Counted from the stretch's first letter, positions 8,986 to 31,769 are shown. The stretch is 64,000 nt of DNA from Nereocystis luetkeana (GCA_031213475.1 JARUPZ010000021.1:5184438-5248437); one strand, 5' to 3'. Numbers and translations are program-made. The notes: generated from the sequence alone by a model not told the origin.

Positions 8986-11900
8986 CAACAGCGCCCTGGC
9001 CTAGCTTTCGAAGGCGACGGTGTTGGTGTTGGTGGCGGCGGCGGCGGCAGCTTGGCAGAGAGGCGAGGGGACAGACAAGACTTCGCGAGCTTGTCGGCCC
9101 TTGTGAGGGTGGGGCAAGCCCCCCCCGCCGCCGCTCTTGGGTCGAAGAAGCTAAGACACGCGATCGAGAGCGCGATGAACGTTAGCGCTGCCACAGTCGC
9201 GGCCAAGTTCGCTCTGGCGATAGCCATGTCGCGCCGCATGAACACAGCGGCGACGGCGGCGGAAGCCGCTTCGGCGGCGGCGGCGGCGGCGGCGGCGCAG
9301 AGTGGTGTCGACCGAGGATTTCCAAGGGCGGTGCATAGACCTGAGCGGCGGCAGCTGTCGCACTCGGAGCCGCCACGTGTGGAATTGGAGGCGCGACAGA
9401 GTCGGCGCGATGGGGAGGTGGTGATTGCGGTGGCCGCGGCGGCGGCAGCAGCGATGAAAGCGGCGGCTGCAGCGGCGGAGGCGGAGGCGGTGGCGGAGGC
9501 GGAGCGGGGGGAGGCGATGCCGTTAACCGCGATGGAGCAAGAAGAAGAAGAAAAAGACGAGGAAGAAGAAGAAGAAGGAGAAGAAGAAGAAGCGCCTTTT
9601 GACGCGAAAGCTCCCTTAGCGTCGTCCTTCGAAGCTAGTCAGGGCATCGGACGGGGAACGGGAGGCGGGGGAGGAGGGGGCGGGGGGTTGGGGACGCGGT
9701 CGTCGATCCCGTCGCTTTCGATGATGCAACGGAGAGACTCTGCCCCTGCGGTGTGTGACGTGGGTCTTGGCGGCGGGGTTGGGGGTGGTGGTGGTGGTCG
9801 GGGGGGGGGTGGGGGAGAGAGAGGTGTTTTTCCGTCCTCGACCCCTTCGTCGTTGTCGGGGCCCTCGTTACCTTCCGCGGACGTGCCCGACGGTGGGTCC
9901 TCCGGGGAGGCTGGCGGGTTGCAGTGCGGCCCCGCCGCGGTTAGGAGAAGAGGAGACCAGCAGTGCGTGGTGAGTCAGAGAGGGGGGAGGGGGGGGGGAG
10001 AGGATGTACTCGATAACCTGCATGACCGTAGTAGGTGGGGGGGGGGGGGGGGGGGGGTGCTCATGTCAGCAAAGCCGTAGTCGTATGACCATAGAACCTT
10101 GCATCCCTTCAATGCCGGGACGGAGCACGCCGGGTTTTCACCGACCAGGCAGACAGTGGAGGGGGGGGGGGGGGGGGATTTGTTGCTTGGCTTGGTCGTT
10201 TGACCATTGACCGCGCATCCCTTTCGAGACGGAAGACGGGAGGGGGGGGCGTGAGAGAAGGTGGGAGGCGTGGTGGTGGTGGTGGTGGTGGTGGTTGGAA
10301 GAAATGTGGGACAGTGGTGGGGTGGATAGATGGGGGAAGAAAGATGAAACGTGTTCTGTATCAGATAGAGGACGGGAAGAGCAGGGGATGGGAGGGGCTG
10401 GGGGGGGGGTGTTGTGTGACACATTTTGTGGCGGGTGGGAGGGCGATGATATTATCTTCGTGATTCGTGGGGTTCGGCGAGGAGGGGGGAAGCATGTTGA
10501 CCCGCTTGAGACTTTTTAGAACGGAAAAAGCCGCACGATATAGATAGGGGGTTGGTCTATTCAATTGGTGTCGAGGCGTTCTACGATAGAGGTTCGACCA
10601 AATATTTTCTGAGGCTCCTTCCTCACTTGAGGAGCTCCATACTTAGACACCCGAAAACTGCCTTCAGCGAAAATCACACTACATCTCGATGAATAATCCC
10701 ACGACCCAAGTATACAAAAACGTCATCTTTCGAAACTAGATTGGCATGCCAAATTTTTTGGGTTCAGGGACCCCGTCGTTCAGAGAGCATTTCGACTAGT
10801 ACGGGGGACCGTAGTTAATAGGACCAAAATATTGAGTAGTAGAAATTGTTAAATTTATAGTTTTTTTCATGTATACCACAGGTCCCGTTAACCATGGTCC
10901 CCCGTAATAGCGGAAATGTTGCTATTTCTTATCGTAGAACGCGTCTGGTCCCGAGAGGTACAATGGTTGAACGCAAGGGGTCGCACACGGCACGGGCGCA
11001 ACGACAACCACTGTACAGTGTCCAACCCCGGTTACATCTCTGGGCGCCAAAAAGGGGGGGGGGGGGGGGGGGGGTTCAAGGTGTCTTGGTGACACCACTA
11101 TTTCGGGGGGGGCATAGTAAATAAATAGGACATACGGTACACCCAAAAATCTACTGGTACATATTTCCCTATTTTTTATGAAATATTTGGTCCTATTTAC
11201 TATGGTCCCCCGTAAGTAGGGGGGGGGGGGGTACTCGATATGAGATATGTACTCGATCTCATGCATGGCCGTAGTCGTATATGACCATATAGACCCACGC
11301 ATCCCTACAATGCCGAGACGGAGCATGTCGGGTTTTCACCGACCAGGCAGACATATGCTTGCACCAAGCGCGAAGCGCCGTGAGGTGGAGGGCGAGTCGC
11401 ATGAAGGGTGAGCTACATCCCACTAAGAACCGCTTGTGAGGCGGGCGTGCACATGGAGGACAGCTTTAATAGGTTTATTTAATTTCCGGTATAGCCACTT
11501 CCAGAGACAGCAAATGGGCCAAGCGATGGTGTTCTTGTGCATATGTGTTTGTGTGTGTGGTCTACAGTGGTATCCGCGAGCGCGCGTGTGCGTATGTGTT
11601 TCGTGAATCGGCTGCGCCTGACAGGTCTTTTCGTTGCTTTCGCATCACGCATCGACAGTATCCGACCCCGATTATATCTCTGGAGTGACGAGGAGGAGGG
11701 GTTAAAAAAGGTGTCCTGGTGCCACCACCGTGGGGGGGGGGGGGGGTGAGGGCGAGGGCGGGGTGTTAGTGTTCTTCGTAGGTGTCTGTGTGTGCTCTAC
11801 AGTAGTATCCGCGAGCGTGCGCGCGTGTGTGTGTCTTGTGGGTCGGCTGCGCCCGACGCGTCTTCGTTTGCTTTCACACACCGGGCAGATCACCGATTCC

Positions 11901-13196
11901 TATTTCCATGGCCCCAGATATTTGTAGGGGAAGCTAGATTCCTGGAGGGCTGGGGAATGGCGCAGTATGTGCTGGCAGTGGCAATCTACTGATTGACCTG
12001 GCCAGTATATTCGCCGATAGTTTTTATCTCACGTATGCCCAAGAAACACGCCATATTGTAGCACGAAAACCCACTCGCGAGGAGAGAGTAGAGGGGAGAG
12101 GCAGTATACTGCTGCAATCCAGTATACTGGTTGGTTTTGACGACAGTATATTTGCTACTGACTGAGTCAGCCAGTGCCCAGCCCAAGTAGACTCCTGATA
12201 TCTATGATCTAGGTCATGTCGCTGGGGGGGTGGTCATCTGATCCGTACGACCCACAACCGTGGTAAACGTTTATTTGCGTTCGGTCTGCACCGGGCGGGT
12301 TCCTGCTACAACCTCTCATGGTAGCATATGTAGAATGTTTATGATCTAGATCGTAGTTTTGTTCAATGATGTGTACATGGTTTACTTCGCGGATGTACTG
12401 GTAGATGATCTTGTAGGTCGTAAACTGTGCGATGTCTGCATGGTTGTGCGTCGCGGATGTACCGCAGATGCTCTACAAAGTGGATCGTGATCTGCGGGGT
12501 GTCTGCAGGGCTGGCTTCGCGTTGCGTTGTCTTCGTTCGTGCGATGATGTCCGTTCGAATATGTCCGTTCGTTCGCCTTCGTGTAACATATCCGTTGAAT
12601 AGTACCAGGCACTGCATATATTCCCGTTCGCTCGATTTTTTTCTTGTAATATGTTCATTCCTTCCGCTTCGTGTGAGACGTCCGTTTGCCCTACCTCCGT
12701 TCGTTCGGCGTCGTGTGAAACCCCCCCGGTCCCCTATATAAGGACGTTTTGTATGTTCATTACTATGTGATCCAAGCCTTTCTTATTGAAACCCCCTCTG
12801 TGCCCTATATAAGGACGTTCTGTGTGTCTGTTACGCAATCCAAGGCTTCCTTATATTTTGGGACAGAGTGGCTTTCCTGCTATTGTAGCATATCCGTCCG
12901 TTCGACTCCGCGGAATGCGTCCGTTTTAGCGCGTCTGTCGCGTTCGACTTTTCGCATTACATGGCCGTTTCAAAAATGTGTCGGTTCGTTCGTTCGTTCG
13001 TTCGTTCGTTCGTTCGTTCGTTCGTTCGTTCGGTGGTTTTCAGGTCCGATCGAGGCACGTCCTGCAGTGCTTCCTCTGCGGGCAGTACCCGACGAAGGTT
13101 AACAACGGCCGGGCCGTTGTGTTCTGCAGCAGCTGCCCTCGCAAGGCTTGCCTCTCGTGCCAGGAGATAAACGTCTCCAAGGATAGGAAGGACTGG
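7558..13196 (+). CDS. Coiled-coil / PHD-like zinc finger protein (partial gene, 3 exons seen)
   Basis: Three exons join without breaking frame. 7558-7701 gives 48 residues of heptad-like coiled coil. 8587-9969 gives 461 residues of low complexity: poly-Ala, poly-Gln, Gly runs and a Glu tract. 13044-13196 gives 51 residues with C-x2-C, C-x2-C, C-x4-C-x2-C spacing and a late Trp, a PHD-like pattern with Cys where His is usual. Acceptors are CAG and donors GTGGGG, GTGAGT and GTATGT; all junctions are phase 0. I infer a nuclear chromatin or regulatory protein from the finger, but no specific function. The N-terminus, the last zinc ligands (expected just after Trp) and the stop were not found; the gap at 16787 may hide sequence. 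That the exons form one gene rests on order, phase and spacing. Confidence 0.6.
7723..7998. mobile_element. Short hAT-like element, copy 1, split by a MITE
   Basis: Right end GAGAGCCCTG (complement CAGGGCTCTC). The interior is rich in GGGTC/GACCC. Flanks TATTTAAT (7715-7722) and GATTTAAT (7999-8006) agree at 7 of 8 positions, as expected for an 8-bp hAT duplication. The TA-flanked MITE at 7751-7854 is nested inside. Confidence 0.7.
7751..7854. mobile_element. TA-flanked MITE, copy 3 (nested)
   Basis: Starts TTACGGGGGACC after TA; the right end is degraded (GGTTCACG). It lies inside a GGGTC-rich hAT-like element. Confidence 0.85.
8295..8495 (+). mobile_element. Two poly(C)-tailed type A elements in tandem
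   Basis: 8295-8385 carries GTCTCGGAAGGGATGCGTGG and GAGTACGC, then C14. 8405-8495 is a more diverged copy with AAATGACCTAAGCAGGCAAC and GAGTGCGCACC. Confidence 0.65.
8587..9969 (+). CDS. Exon: low-complexity Ala/Gln/Gly/Glu region
   Basis: Bounded by TGTGCAG and GTG|GTGAGT. A 1383-bp stop-free frame translates a (GCT)n run as Ala near 8720-8760, (CAG)n as about 15 Gln near 8948-8990, Gly runs, an Ala/Glu helix-like stretch near 9420-9510 and an acidic block near 9535-9590. Between them lie ordinary sequences such as KKLRHAIESAMN and KFALAIAMSRRMN. Long minus-strand ORFs here are shadows of the repeats. Confidence 0.6.
10003..10250 (-). mobile_element. Composite of poly(C)-tailed elements, types A and B
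   Basis: On the minus strand a type A core (10245-10180) ends in a C run, followed by a type B core (GGTGAAAACCCGGCGTGC, 10145-10080), another C run, and a terminal TATCGAGTACATC plus C-rich tail. Confidence 0.65.
10576..10942. mobile_element. Foldback element (GCGTTCTACG ends), copy 1, interrupted
   Basis: Ends GCGTTCTACGATAGAGG and CTTATCGTAGAACGC are inverted repeats. The interior matches 18036-18277 inverted. A TA-flanked MITE is inserted at 10799-10907; the other copy shows the empty site. Transposase class unknown. Confidence 0.8.
10799..10907. mobile_element. TA-flanked MITE, copy 4 (nested)
   Basis: Flanked by TA at 10797-10798 and 10908-10909. The related sequence at 18066-18075 reads CATTTTAGGCGG without it, giving an empty target site with a single TA. 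Confidence 0.93.
11101..11215. mobile_element. TA-flanked MITE, copy 5
   Basis: Degenerate left end TTTCGGGGGGGGCATAGTAA, right end CTATGGTCCCCCGTAA; TA at the left. Confidence 0.85.
11219..11525 (-). mobile_element. Poly(C)-tailed type B element, long copy
   Basis: One of the longest copies. On the minus strand it runs from the CTGGAAGTGGCTAT region through AGCGGTTCTTAGTGGG, GGTGAAAACCCGACATGC and a duplicated GAGTACAT end to C13. Confidence 0.8.
11530..11925 (+). repeat. GT-rich duplicated segment
   Basis: Two diverged copies (about 11557-11665 and 11790-11885) share TCTACAGT(A/G)GTATCCGCGAG, followed by a TGTGTGTGTC-like stretch and GGTCGGCTGCGCC. A third relative lies at 10990-11095. 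No coding potential recognised. Confidence 0.55.
11930..12720. other. No gene recognised; intron-like
   Basis: Contains CAGTATACTG palindromes (12093, 12119), GATC-rich text (12205-12400) and several CGTTCG-rich stretches. It lies between two exons of the zinc-finger gene. Confidence 0.4.
12724..12870 (+). repeat. Tandem duplication carrying TATA-like boxes
   Basis: CCCTATATAAGGACGTT occurs at 12732-12748 and again at 12803-12819, within a ~71-bp duplicated unit. Each copy could be a TATA box, but no transcript start or downstream ORF is evident. Confidence 0.6.
12983..13031 (+). repeat. (GTTC)n microsatellite
   Basis: About 12 uninterrupted GTTC units directly upstream of the zinc-finger exon acceptor. 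Confidence 0.95.
13044..13196 (+). CDS. Exon: Cys-rich PHD-like zinc finger
   Basis: Acceptor GGTTTTCAG, donor TGG|GTATGT. Contains CFLCG, FCSSCPRKACLSC and ...KDRKDW. Spacing C-x2-C-x14-C-x2-C-x4-C-x2-C, then Trp 13 residues on, as in PHD fingers where W-x-C-x2-C follows; those last ligands would be in the next exon, not found. GC-rich and stop-free. Confidence 0.65.
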
Positions 13197-13259
13197 GTAT
13201 GTTGCGGGGGGGGGGGGGCGGGCGGAGAGGGAGGGGCGGGGGGGGGGGGGGGGGGGTAG

Positions 13260-13735
13260 AGGAGGGGGGGTGTACTCATGTTTTGCTTGCCTTAGTCATA
13301 TGACCTTTAACCGCGTGTCCCTTTCGAGGCGGAGCGGGGGGGGTAGACGGGGGGGGAGGGGGGGCGGGGCGTTCTCATGTGTTGCTTACCTTGATTCATT
13401 TGACCGTTGACCACGCATCCCCTTCGAGATGGAACAACATGCCTACTCGTAATAGACACGTCCAATATTTTGGCGCTCATGTTTTTTTTTTTCCATATAC
13501 TTGATATCACAAGCATTCGAAAAATGTTCATCTTGCCCCCCTTTTCTTTTCTTTTTTCTCGGGGGAGAGGGCGTACTCATTTGTTGCTTGCCTTAGGCAT
13601 TTGACCATTGACCACGCACAAGCGCTTCTACCCGGACGTGGGGAGGGGGAGGAAAGGGTGGGGGGGGGGGGGTGGGAGGGGGGGGGCGGGGGGGGTTCTC
13701 ACGTCATGCCGGGACGGAGCAACGTCGGGTTTTCA
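13260..13735 (-). mobile_element. Cluster of poly(C)-tailed elements
   Basis: Three type A cores (about 13265-13335, 13375-13435, 13565-13615) and a type B fragment (13700-13735, CCCGACGTTGCTCCGTCCCG on the minus strand), separated by G runs of 8-20. Confidence 0.65.
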
Positions 13736-13737
13736 CC

Positions 13738-13880
13738 TCTATAGTGCCGGCTGCCCGCTATAGTGCCTGTGGAATCGCTTGGAACAGATGGGATTAGCTA
13801 TTAATAGTGTGGTAGTGTGGTAGTGTGCGGAGTATATAGTGCCGGTTGCGGCTATTTTATGGTACCGGCATCGCTGTCCG
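13738..13880 (+). repeat. Dispersed repeat pair, copy 1
   Basis: Aligns with 42420-42550 (GCCCGCTATAGTGCCT, ACAGATGGGATTA, GTGTGCGGAGTATATA). TATTAATA at 13799-13806 stands where the other copy has two bases. Confidence 0.75.
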
Positions 13881-13884
13881 GCGC

Positions 13885-14339
13885 ATACACCGGCACTATA
13901 CACAAGAGAGACCACCGCTACTGCTGTACAGCGAAGCTAAAAAATCGCGGCGCGGGATGTTTGTAACAGTCGTCAATTCGTGTGCGTCGGTGGACCCCCG
14001 TCGGTAGGTACGTACGGGTCAGTCGGTCGGTCGCTTCAGCCATCTGAGAAGGAAGCCCCTTCTTTGGCACCGCCGTGTCATTTCGCCATCTCGCATTCGC
14101 TCGAGAAATGTATTTCATGTCCAGGCGGTTGGGAAAACCGGGGTGGTGCTCGTTTATCCCCCGCCGCCCTCCTCTCTGTCGCCGCTGTTGGACATGAGTA
14201 GAACCCCCTTCTTCCTTGGTCGTTTTTTTTTTTTTTTTTTTTTCTCGTAGGTGCAAGGGCGCGATATGTACAGCGTTTATTTTGAGATTCCGATGTGCAG
14301 AGAGTGCAAGGAGGGACGCGATGACGAGGTGAGGTGACG
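13885..14339. other. No gene recognised
   Basis: Moderate GC sequence plus a T20 tract at about 14225-14244. The overlapping ORFs lack family features. Confidence 0.4.
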
Positions 14340-14870
14340 TGTGTTTTGTATGTGTGAAACGTGAAATGTTTTTTGTGTGTTGTGTGCGTTTTTTTGGGGT
14401 TGCGTTCTCCGTGTTGTGCGTGTGTGTGCTGCGTGTGTCGTTTTCGTGTTTGTGTGTGCTGCACGTGTTGTGTGTGCTGTATGTGCTGCACGTGTTCTGT
14501 GTGCTGTATGTATAGTGATGCATGTGCTGCTTGTTGCTGTGCGTGTTGTAAGTGATGTGCGTGTGGTATATGCTGTGTGATTTGCTGTATGTGTTGTGTG
14601 TGCTGTATGCGCATGTAGGTGTTGTATGTGCTGTATGCGCTGTATGTGTTGTATGCGCTTCATGTGTTATACCAGGTACGTGCTCTGTGTGCTGTATGTG
14701 TTGGATGTGCTGCGTGTTGCTCTATGTGATATGTGTGATGTATGTGCTGCATGTGATGTATGTGATGTATGTATTGCATGCGTTGTATGTGCTGTATGTG
14801 CTGTATGTGTTGTATGTGCTGCATGTGCCACATGCGTCGTATTGTGTGGTATGTGCCGCCTGCGGTTGTG
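14340..14870 (+). repeat. TGTGCTGTA-type minisatellite
   Basis: About 500 bp of imperfect TGTATGTGCTG / TGTGTGTTG units. Val/Cys-rich ORFs in all frames are artefacts. Confidence 0.85.
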
Positions 14871-14921
14871 GTGGAACTCGTACGTGTTTTATGTGTACAT
14901 GTTGTCTCTGTGTTTCACGGG

Positions 14922-14949
14922 TTATATATATATATATATATATATATAT
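14922..14949 (+). repeat. (TA)n microsatellite
   Basis: About 13 TA units followed by TTCCAGGTAC. Confidence 0.95.
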
Positions 14950-15211
14950 TCCAGGTACTCCATCAGGTGTGCGTTGTATTTTGTTGTCTGAGTCGTCTGC
15001 GTGTTCTGTCCGTCTCGTTTCCCTTCTGTACGGCTGGGCACTGGCAGCCTCAAATCCGTAGACATTGTACTTGCTCCGTCAGCAGTCTTACTAAATTGCA
15101 CCAGTATACTGGTGGTCGCGTAGGCGCATACCAGTATTTAACACTTATGATATTTGTATGTCACTCAGTCGCTCCTACCCTTGGTAGCGGAGAGCAGTAG
15201 GCCCTCACCCG

Positions 15212-15425
15212 CGGTCACTCGACACGAAACTGGGTGCTGGTATAGTACATGAGCACCTGGTATGCGCGCGGGGGGGGGGGGGGGGGGGGGGGGGAGGGGT
15301 TGCAAGCAAATTCCGCGCCAGGTTCATCACACAACACAAAACTGGGTGCTGGTATAGTACATGAGCACCTGGTATGCGCGCGCGGGGGGGGGGGAGGGAT
15401 TGCAAGCAAACTCCGCGCCAGGTTC
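15212..15425 (+). repeat. Tandem duplication with G runs
   Basis: Two ~105-bp units share ACTGGGTGCTGGTATAGTAC, GAGCACCTGGTATGCGCGCG, a G run (30 then 11) and TTGCAAGCAAA. The GGTGCT...AGCACC part can form a hairpin. Confidence 0.85.
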
Positions 15426-15659
15426 GGTACCTATGGGCTCGAGCTTTATTTTGATCAATTCGCCGGAGGAAAAAAACAAATACATAAAAAAACAGCGATC
15501 AAAGCACCCAAGAGAGCACGAGACTCTCCTCGTCTCTCATCTCTCTCCTCTCCCCTCTCTTCCGGAAAGGTATGTTGGTGGGGTTTGCTTAATAGTGCAA
15601 TAGTACACAAGGTAGGGAGTTTTCTCACACCTGTGTATAATGCGTAATACCTGCACCGG

Positions 15660-15732
15660 GCATCAAAATCTGCTGGCAGCATCAACCAACTGGCAGGCTC
15701 AGTCGGCAGATGGTTGGTCACTACCAGCAGAT
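15660..15732 (+). repeat. Imperfect hairpin
   Basis: CTGCTGG pairs with CCAGCAG and ACCAACT with ATGGTTGGT across about 70 bp. Confidence 0.5.
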
Positions 15733-15795
15733 CCACTACGGCCAGCACAATTACTGTGCCAGCGCTCAGCTCTGCCGCTCTGTCTGTGTGCTCTA

Positions 15796-15901
15796 TTACG
15801 GGGGACCATAGTTAATGGGACCTATGGTATACATAAAAACCTATATATTTGACCATTTTTACTAACAATAATTGGTCCTATTAACTATGGTCCCCCCGTA
15901 G
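15796..15901. mobile_element. TA-flanked MITE, copy 6
   Basis: TTACGGGGGACCATAGTTAA at the left, complementary right end, TA on both sides. Confidence 0.9.
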
Positions 15902-15964
15902 TATATGCCGTCGTTTACTCCGTCTGTTTTCTCTCCCTCCCCCCCCCCCCCACCTCACATTTTC

Positions 15965-16164
15965 CGGGGCTGTTCGTTGGTCGGGTCTAGCGCCAACGGG
16001 TAAGCCGGGTCGGATCGAGTAAGGGCGGCTCGGTCCGATCGGTGAGGGTTGAAAACCTCCCGACCCGACCCGACCCGACCCGACCCGACCCGACCCGACC
16101 CGTTATATGTTCAAAAACTTCCTGACCCAACCGCGGGTCGGGTCCTGACACGTGAGGAGCCCTG
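15965..16164. mobile_element. Short hAT-like element, copy 2
   Basis: Ends CGGGGCTGTTCG and GAGGAGCCCTG; the interior has about nine CGACC pentamers (16055-16100). Flanks ACATTTTC (15957-15964) and CGATTTTC (16165-16172) share 6 of 8 bases. Confidence 0.65.
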
Positions 16165-16596
16165 CGATTTTCGGGTTAGTACATAGCACCCCCCCCCCTG
16201 AGACGATTTTTCGAAGCAATCACACGAGCACGGTTGTGACGGCGTTGTGGCGATGTCTCTCCTCGAGATCTTCCCATGGTATGTAGACGCATCGCTTGGC
16301 GTTTTGCACCTTTTTTCCCCCGCACTGTTCCAAGAAAAAAAAGAAAGAAAGAAAGGTGTTCCGGAGTTCGTTTCGAGGCAGCGTTATTCGGTACCCTTTG
16401 CCGTTGGCACCACCTCCATGAGCGAGCGAGCTCAGCCCGGACCTCCATTACATTGGAAAAAAGCATGAATAACACCTCAAGAGGAAGAATTGGCACGCCA
16501 GACATACGCCAGTATTGCACCACATTGACCAATCAGTGCCGCTGCAGAACGCGCTCGGGAAGAGTTACCGCGGTTTCAGGCTCAACTATACCTTAA

Positions 16597-16686
16597 CCCT
16601 TTTAGCACCGCAGTCCCATATGCGGGGACAAAGCACTCAAATTCTAAGTAGTTTGTCCCCAAAACCGGACTGGGGTCCTAAAAGGG
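16597..16686. mobile_element. TTAA-flanked MITE, copy 2
   Basis: CCCTTTTAGCACCGCAGTCC ... CCTAAAAGGG with intact TTAA on both sides. Confidence 0.88.
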
Positions 16687-16786
16687 TTAAAAGACGCGGC
16701 CAGAAAAATACTGGAGAAATCGCACGATGCCAACAACGTCGTTTTGGCGGCCCATTTTCCTTTTACGAGGCATATGCCAAGGTAGA

Positions 16787-16886
16787 NNNNNNNNNNNNNN
16801 NNNNNNNNNNNNNNNNNNNNNNNNNNNNNNNNNNNNNNNNNNNNNNNNNNNNNNNNNNNNNNNNNNNNNNNNNNNNNNNNNNNNNN
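16787..16886. other. Assembly gap (100 N)
   Basis: Exactly 100 N, the conventional size for a gap of unknown length. Confidence 1.
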
Positions 16887-18035
16887 CCCCTCCCCCCCCC
16901 CCCTGTTGGTGATGTGCGTGGGGGTTAGAACGGTGCTCTTGTTGCCGTGGGTTAGGGGTTTTCCGCTGTAAGGGGGGGTGTGTGGTGATGTGGTGGCAGG
17001 AGTTTTGCCCTCGAGAGAGGGACGGGGGGGGGGGGGGGGGGGGGGGCGTAGATAATCAGGATCGCGCTGTTTGGCACGTACTTAGCCGGACGAGCGCGAG
17101 GGCGAGTAAAAAAATGTTGATAGGAATTATGGCCATCGATTGGATCTCCTAATGAGGAATGTATCCCGCCGCCGTCGGAAGTGCTACGTGATCACGGGGG
17201 GGGGGGCTCGAACCACATCAACGACGAACGATGCCTGCTCGAAACAAAAAAACGATACGTACCCGCTCTGTTCCAATTTTTAAGTACCTTTCGCATATGA
17301 ATACTCGTTCTAAACGAACTTTGTCTTGCGGGGTACTGTAGATACCTGGTGAACAGGCGTTTTCTTTCCTGCGTCCGCACACGAGTGGCGCGGAAAGAAG
17401 ATTGGTCGCCATAAGCGTAGGGGCTAAAAGTTGCCAACAAGCCCTTGATTTCTTTTATACCCCAAACCCTCGCCGCCAAATGCGCTAGGCAATTGGAAAG
17501 ACGATTATTTTTTGAGGCAAAAAAGTTGCCATACCCTTTCGTTTGTTTCGCTCAAGACCGACACATGACGACGCGAAATATCGCGTGGAAATCAGCTTTT
17601 TATGCCAGATCTTCTTCTTCTTCTTCTCTTGTGTAGCCAGTCAGTAATTCAGTCCCCACACCGATATTAGTGCCTGTTCTCGGGAGATATACCGACGCAC
17701 GAATCGCGCTCAAAGCAGCTTTTAACGAATATTGCCGCCAACGCGTTGAAAAAATGGCGACAATTCACTCCTTCTGGAGCACGAGAAGAAGTTCGTCGCA
17801 TACCGAGGAACACATACCACAGTAGCAAGCGGGACACTGATGAATATCCTTGCATGTGGCAGTAGCAAAGGCGCCCTATCGACGCGAATCGACTGGTGCA
17901 GCATGAGCTGGGCGAGCTCCCCAGAGCCCGTAAAAGAGATGGTCTCCGTTGGTGTGTCGAGTATCGGTGATCTCGAAGAGGAGACGAAGGGTGGAGTAAG
18001 AGTGTGTGCGCGGGGCACGGTCATCGACCACAGAT
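16887..18035. other. No gene recognised
   Basis: C- and G-homopolymers at both ends, then unassigned sequence. It may hold 3' exons of the zinc-finger gene; none could be identified. Confidence 0.4.
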
Positions 18036-18277
18036 GCGTTCCACGATAAAGGTAGCACATTCCGCCTAAAATGTTTTCTGAATGACGGGGTCCGTTAACC
18101 CAGAATCGTCGGAAATGTCAATCTTGTTCGGAAAAATACTTCTTTGTATACTTGGGCCATGGGTTTATCCATCGAGACGCAACTTGTTTTTTGCTGAAGT
18201 CAGTTTTCGGATGAGGTATGGAGCTCCTTACGTGAGGGGCCTCAGAAAAGTTAGAGTGAACCTCTATCGTAGAACGC
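18036..18277. mobile_element. Foldback element (GCGTTCTACG ends), copy 2, uninterrupted
   Basis: Ends GCGTTCCACGATAAAGG and CCTCTATCGTAGAACGC are inverted repeats. It aligns with 10576-10942 minus the nested MITE, so it preserves the empty TA site near 18070. Confidence 0.8.
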
Positions 18278-18289
18278 CTCCACAGCTCG

Positions 18290-19009
18290 ACCAAAAAACT
18301 AAAAACAGAACAAACGCCGGGTCGCCCTCTTCGGGAACCTGTAAACGCAGCGTGACCCTTGAAACATTTTTTTTTATCGGGTAAACTCCATGTTTATACG
18401 CACAGTACGTACGTACGTACGTACAGTAGTAGAACATGTTTACTTGGGGTTCCTCTCCACTAGAAAACCGTGTAGGTTGAACCCATATTCTCAATCGCTA
18501 CCAAATATCATCACCTGGCTGGCTACCGCGTAACCTTAACACGAAAATTATTCATATGTAACCTACTATCTGGTACATCTCTATATGCAGACTGAATTGT
18601 ACCTGGCCCGCGTTTAGTAGTAATAAAGTACGTCTGCCCGATCGATTTTCTACCCGTAACTCCGCAGAACCACCACAGCTACGCCACGCTCGCCCCCCCG
18701 CAGTCAAGGCCTTCGTGCAAAAACATTGGAAACCCCTTCCTTCCCAACGAAATCGAAACATCGGACTCGAAAAAAACATGAATTTAAAAACTTCGGAATC
18801 GGAAAACATTACGTCCGAAAAAAACGCCAGACCCCGTTTTTTTGTTTTCGAACATCGAAATGTGATCAAAACCCCCCATCGAAATCGAAACACTAAAAAA
18901 CAAATCGAGATTGATTTTTGCTCTGACAAAAAACCGACAAAACATAAAAAACACACAGTCAAGCCAAAAACGCAAGATGCATACAGAAGAAAAAAACTTG
19001 AGAAAAAAA
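18290..19009. other. Intergenic region between convergent genes
   Basis: (ACGT)n at 18408-18423, then CGAAAT/CGAAAC-rich sequence (18720-18910) of low complexity just downstream of the HPPD stop. No poly(A) signal can be chosen with confidence. Confidence 0.4.
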
Positions 19010-31491
<12,482 letters not shown>

Positions 31492-31658
31492 CTGCAGAGG
31501 CGTGGCGAGGGGAGGGGGGGGGGCGAGGCGGTGCAAAGCCTTACAGCAGTGTTTTCGACTTGCCCTAGCCCGTCACAATGGTTGACAGACCACAGACACT
31601 ACCAGGCACTAATAACTCATCATTGAATGGCATCTATTGAACTTCTCATGAACATCTA

Positions 31659-31763
31659 TTACGGGGGACCATAGTTAACAGGACCTATGGTACACATAAA
31701 AACCTATATGTTTAACCATTTTTACTAACAATATTTGGTCTTGCTAACTATGCCCCCCCGGAA
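31659..31763. mobile_element. TA-flanked MITE, copy 10
   Basis: TTACGGGGGACCATAGTTAA and CCCCCCCGGAA ends with TA on both sides; upstream of HPPD. Confidence 0.9.
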
Positions 31764-31769
31764 TAGATT

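Noticed and set aside
8460-9245. 261-codon minus-strand ORF over the large exon
   Set aside because: Shadow of the GC-rich low-complexity exon on the + strand, which has splice signals and phase agreement with its neighbours.
14552-15061. 169-codon Cys/Val-rich + strand ORF
   Set aside because: Translation of the TGTGCTGTA-type minisatellite; all three frames are open for the same reason.
16050-16100. Telomere-like repeat
   Set aside because: The CGACC pentamer array is internal to a short transposon with flanking duplication and does not match the TTTAGGG or TTAGGG types.
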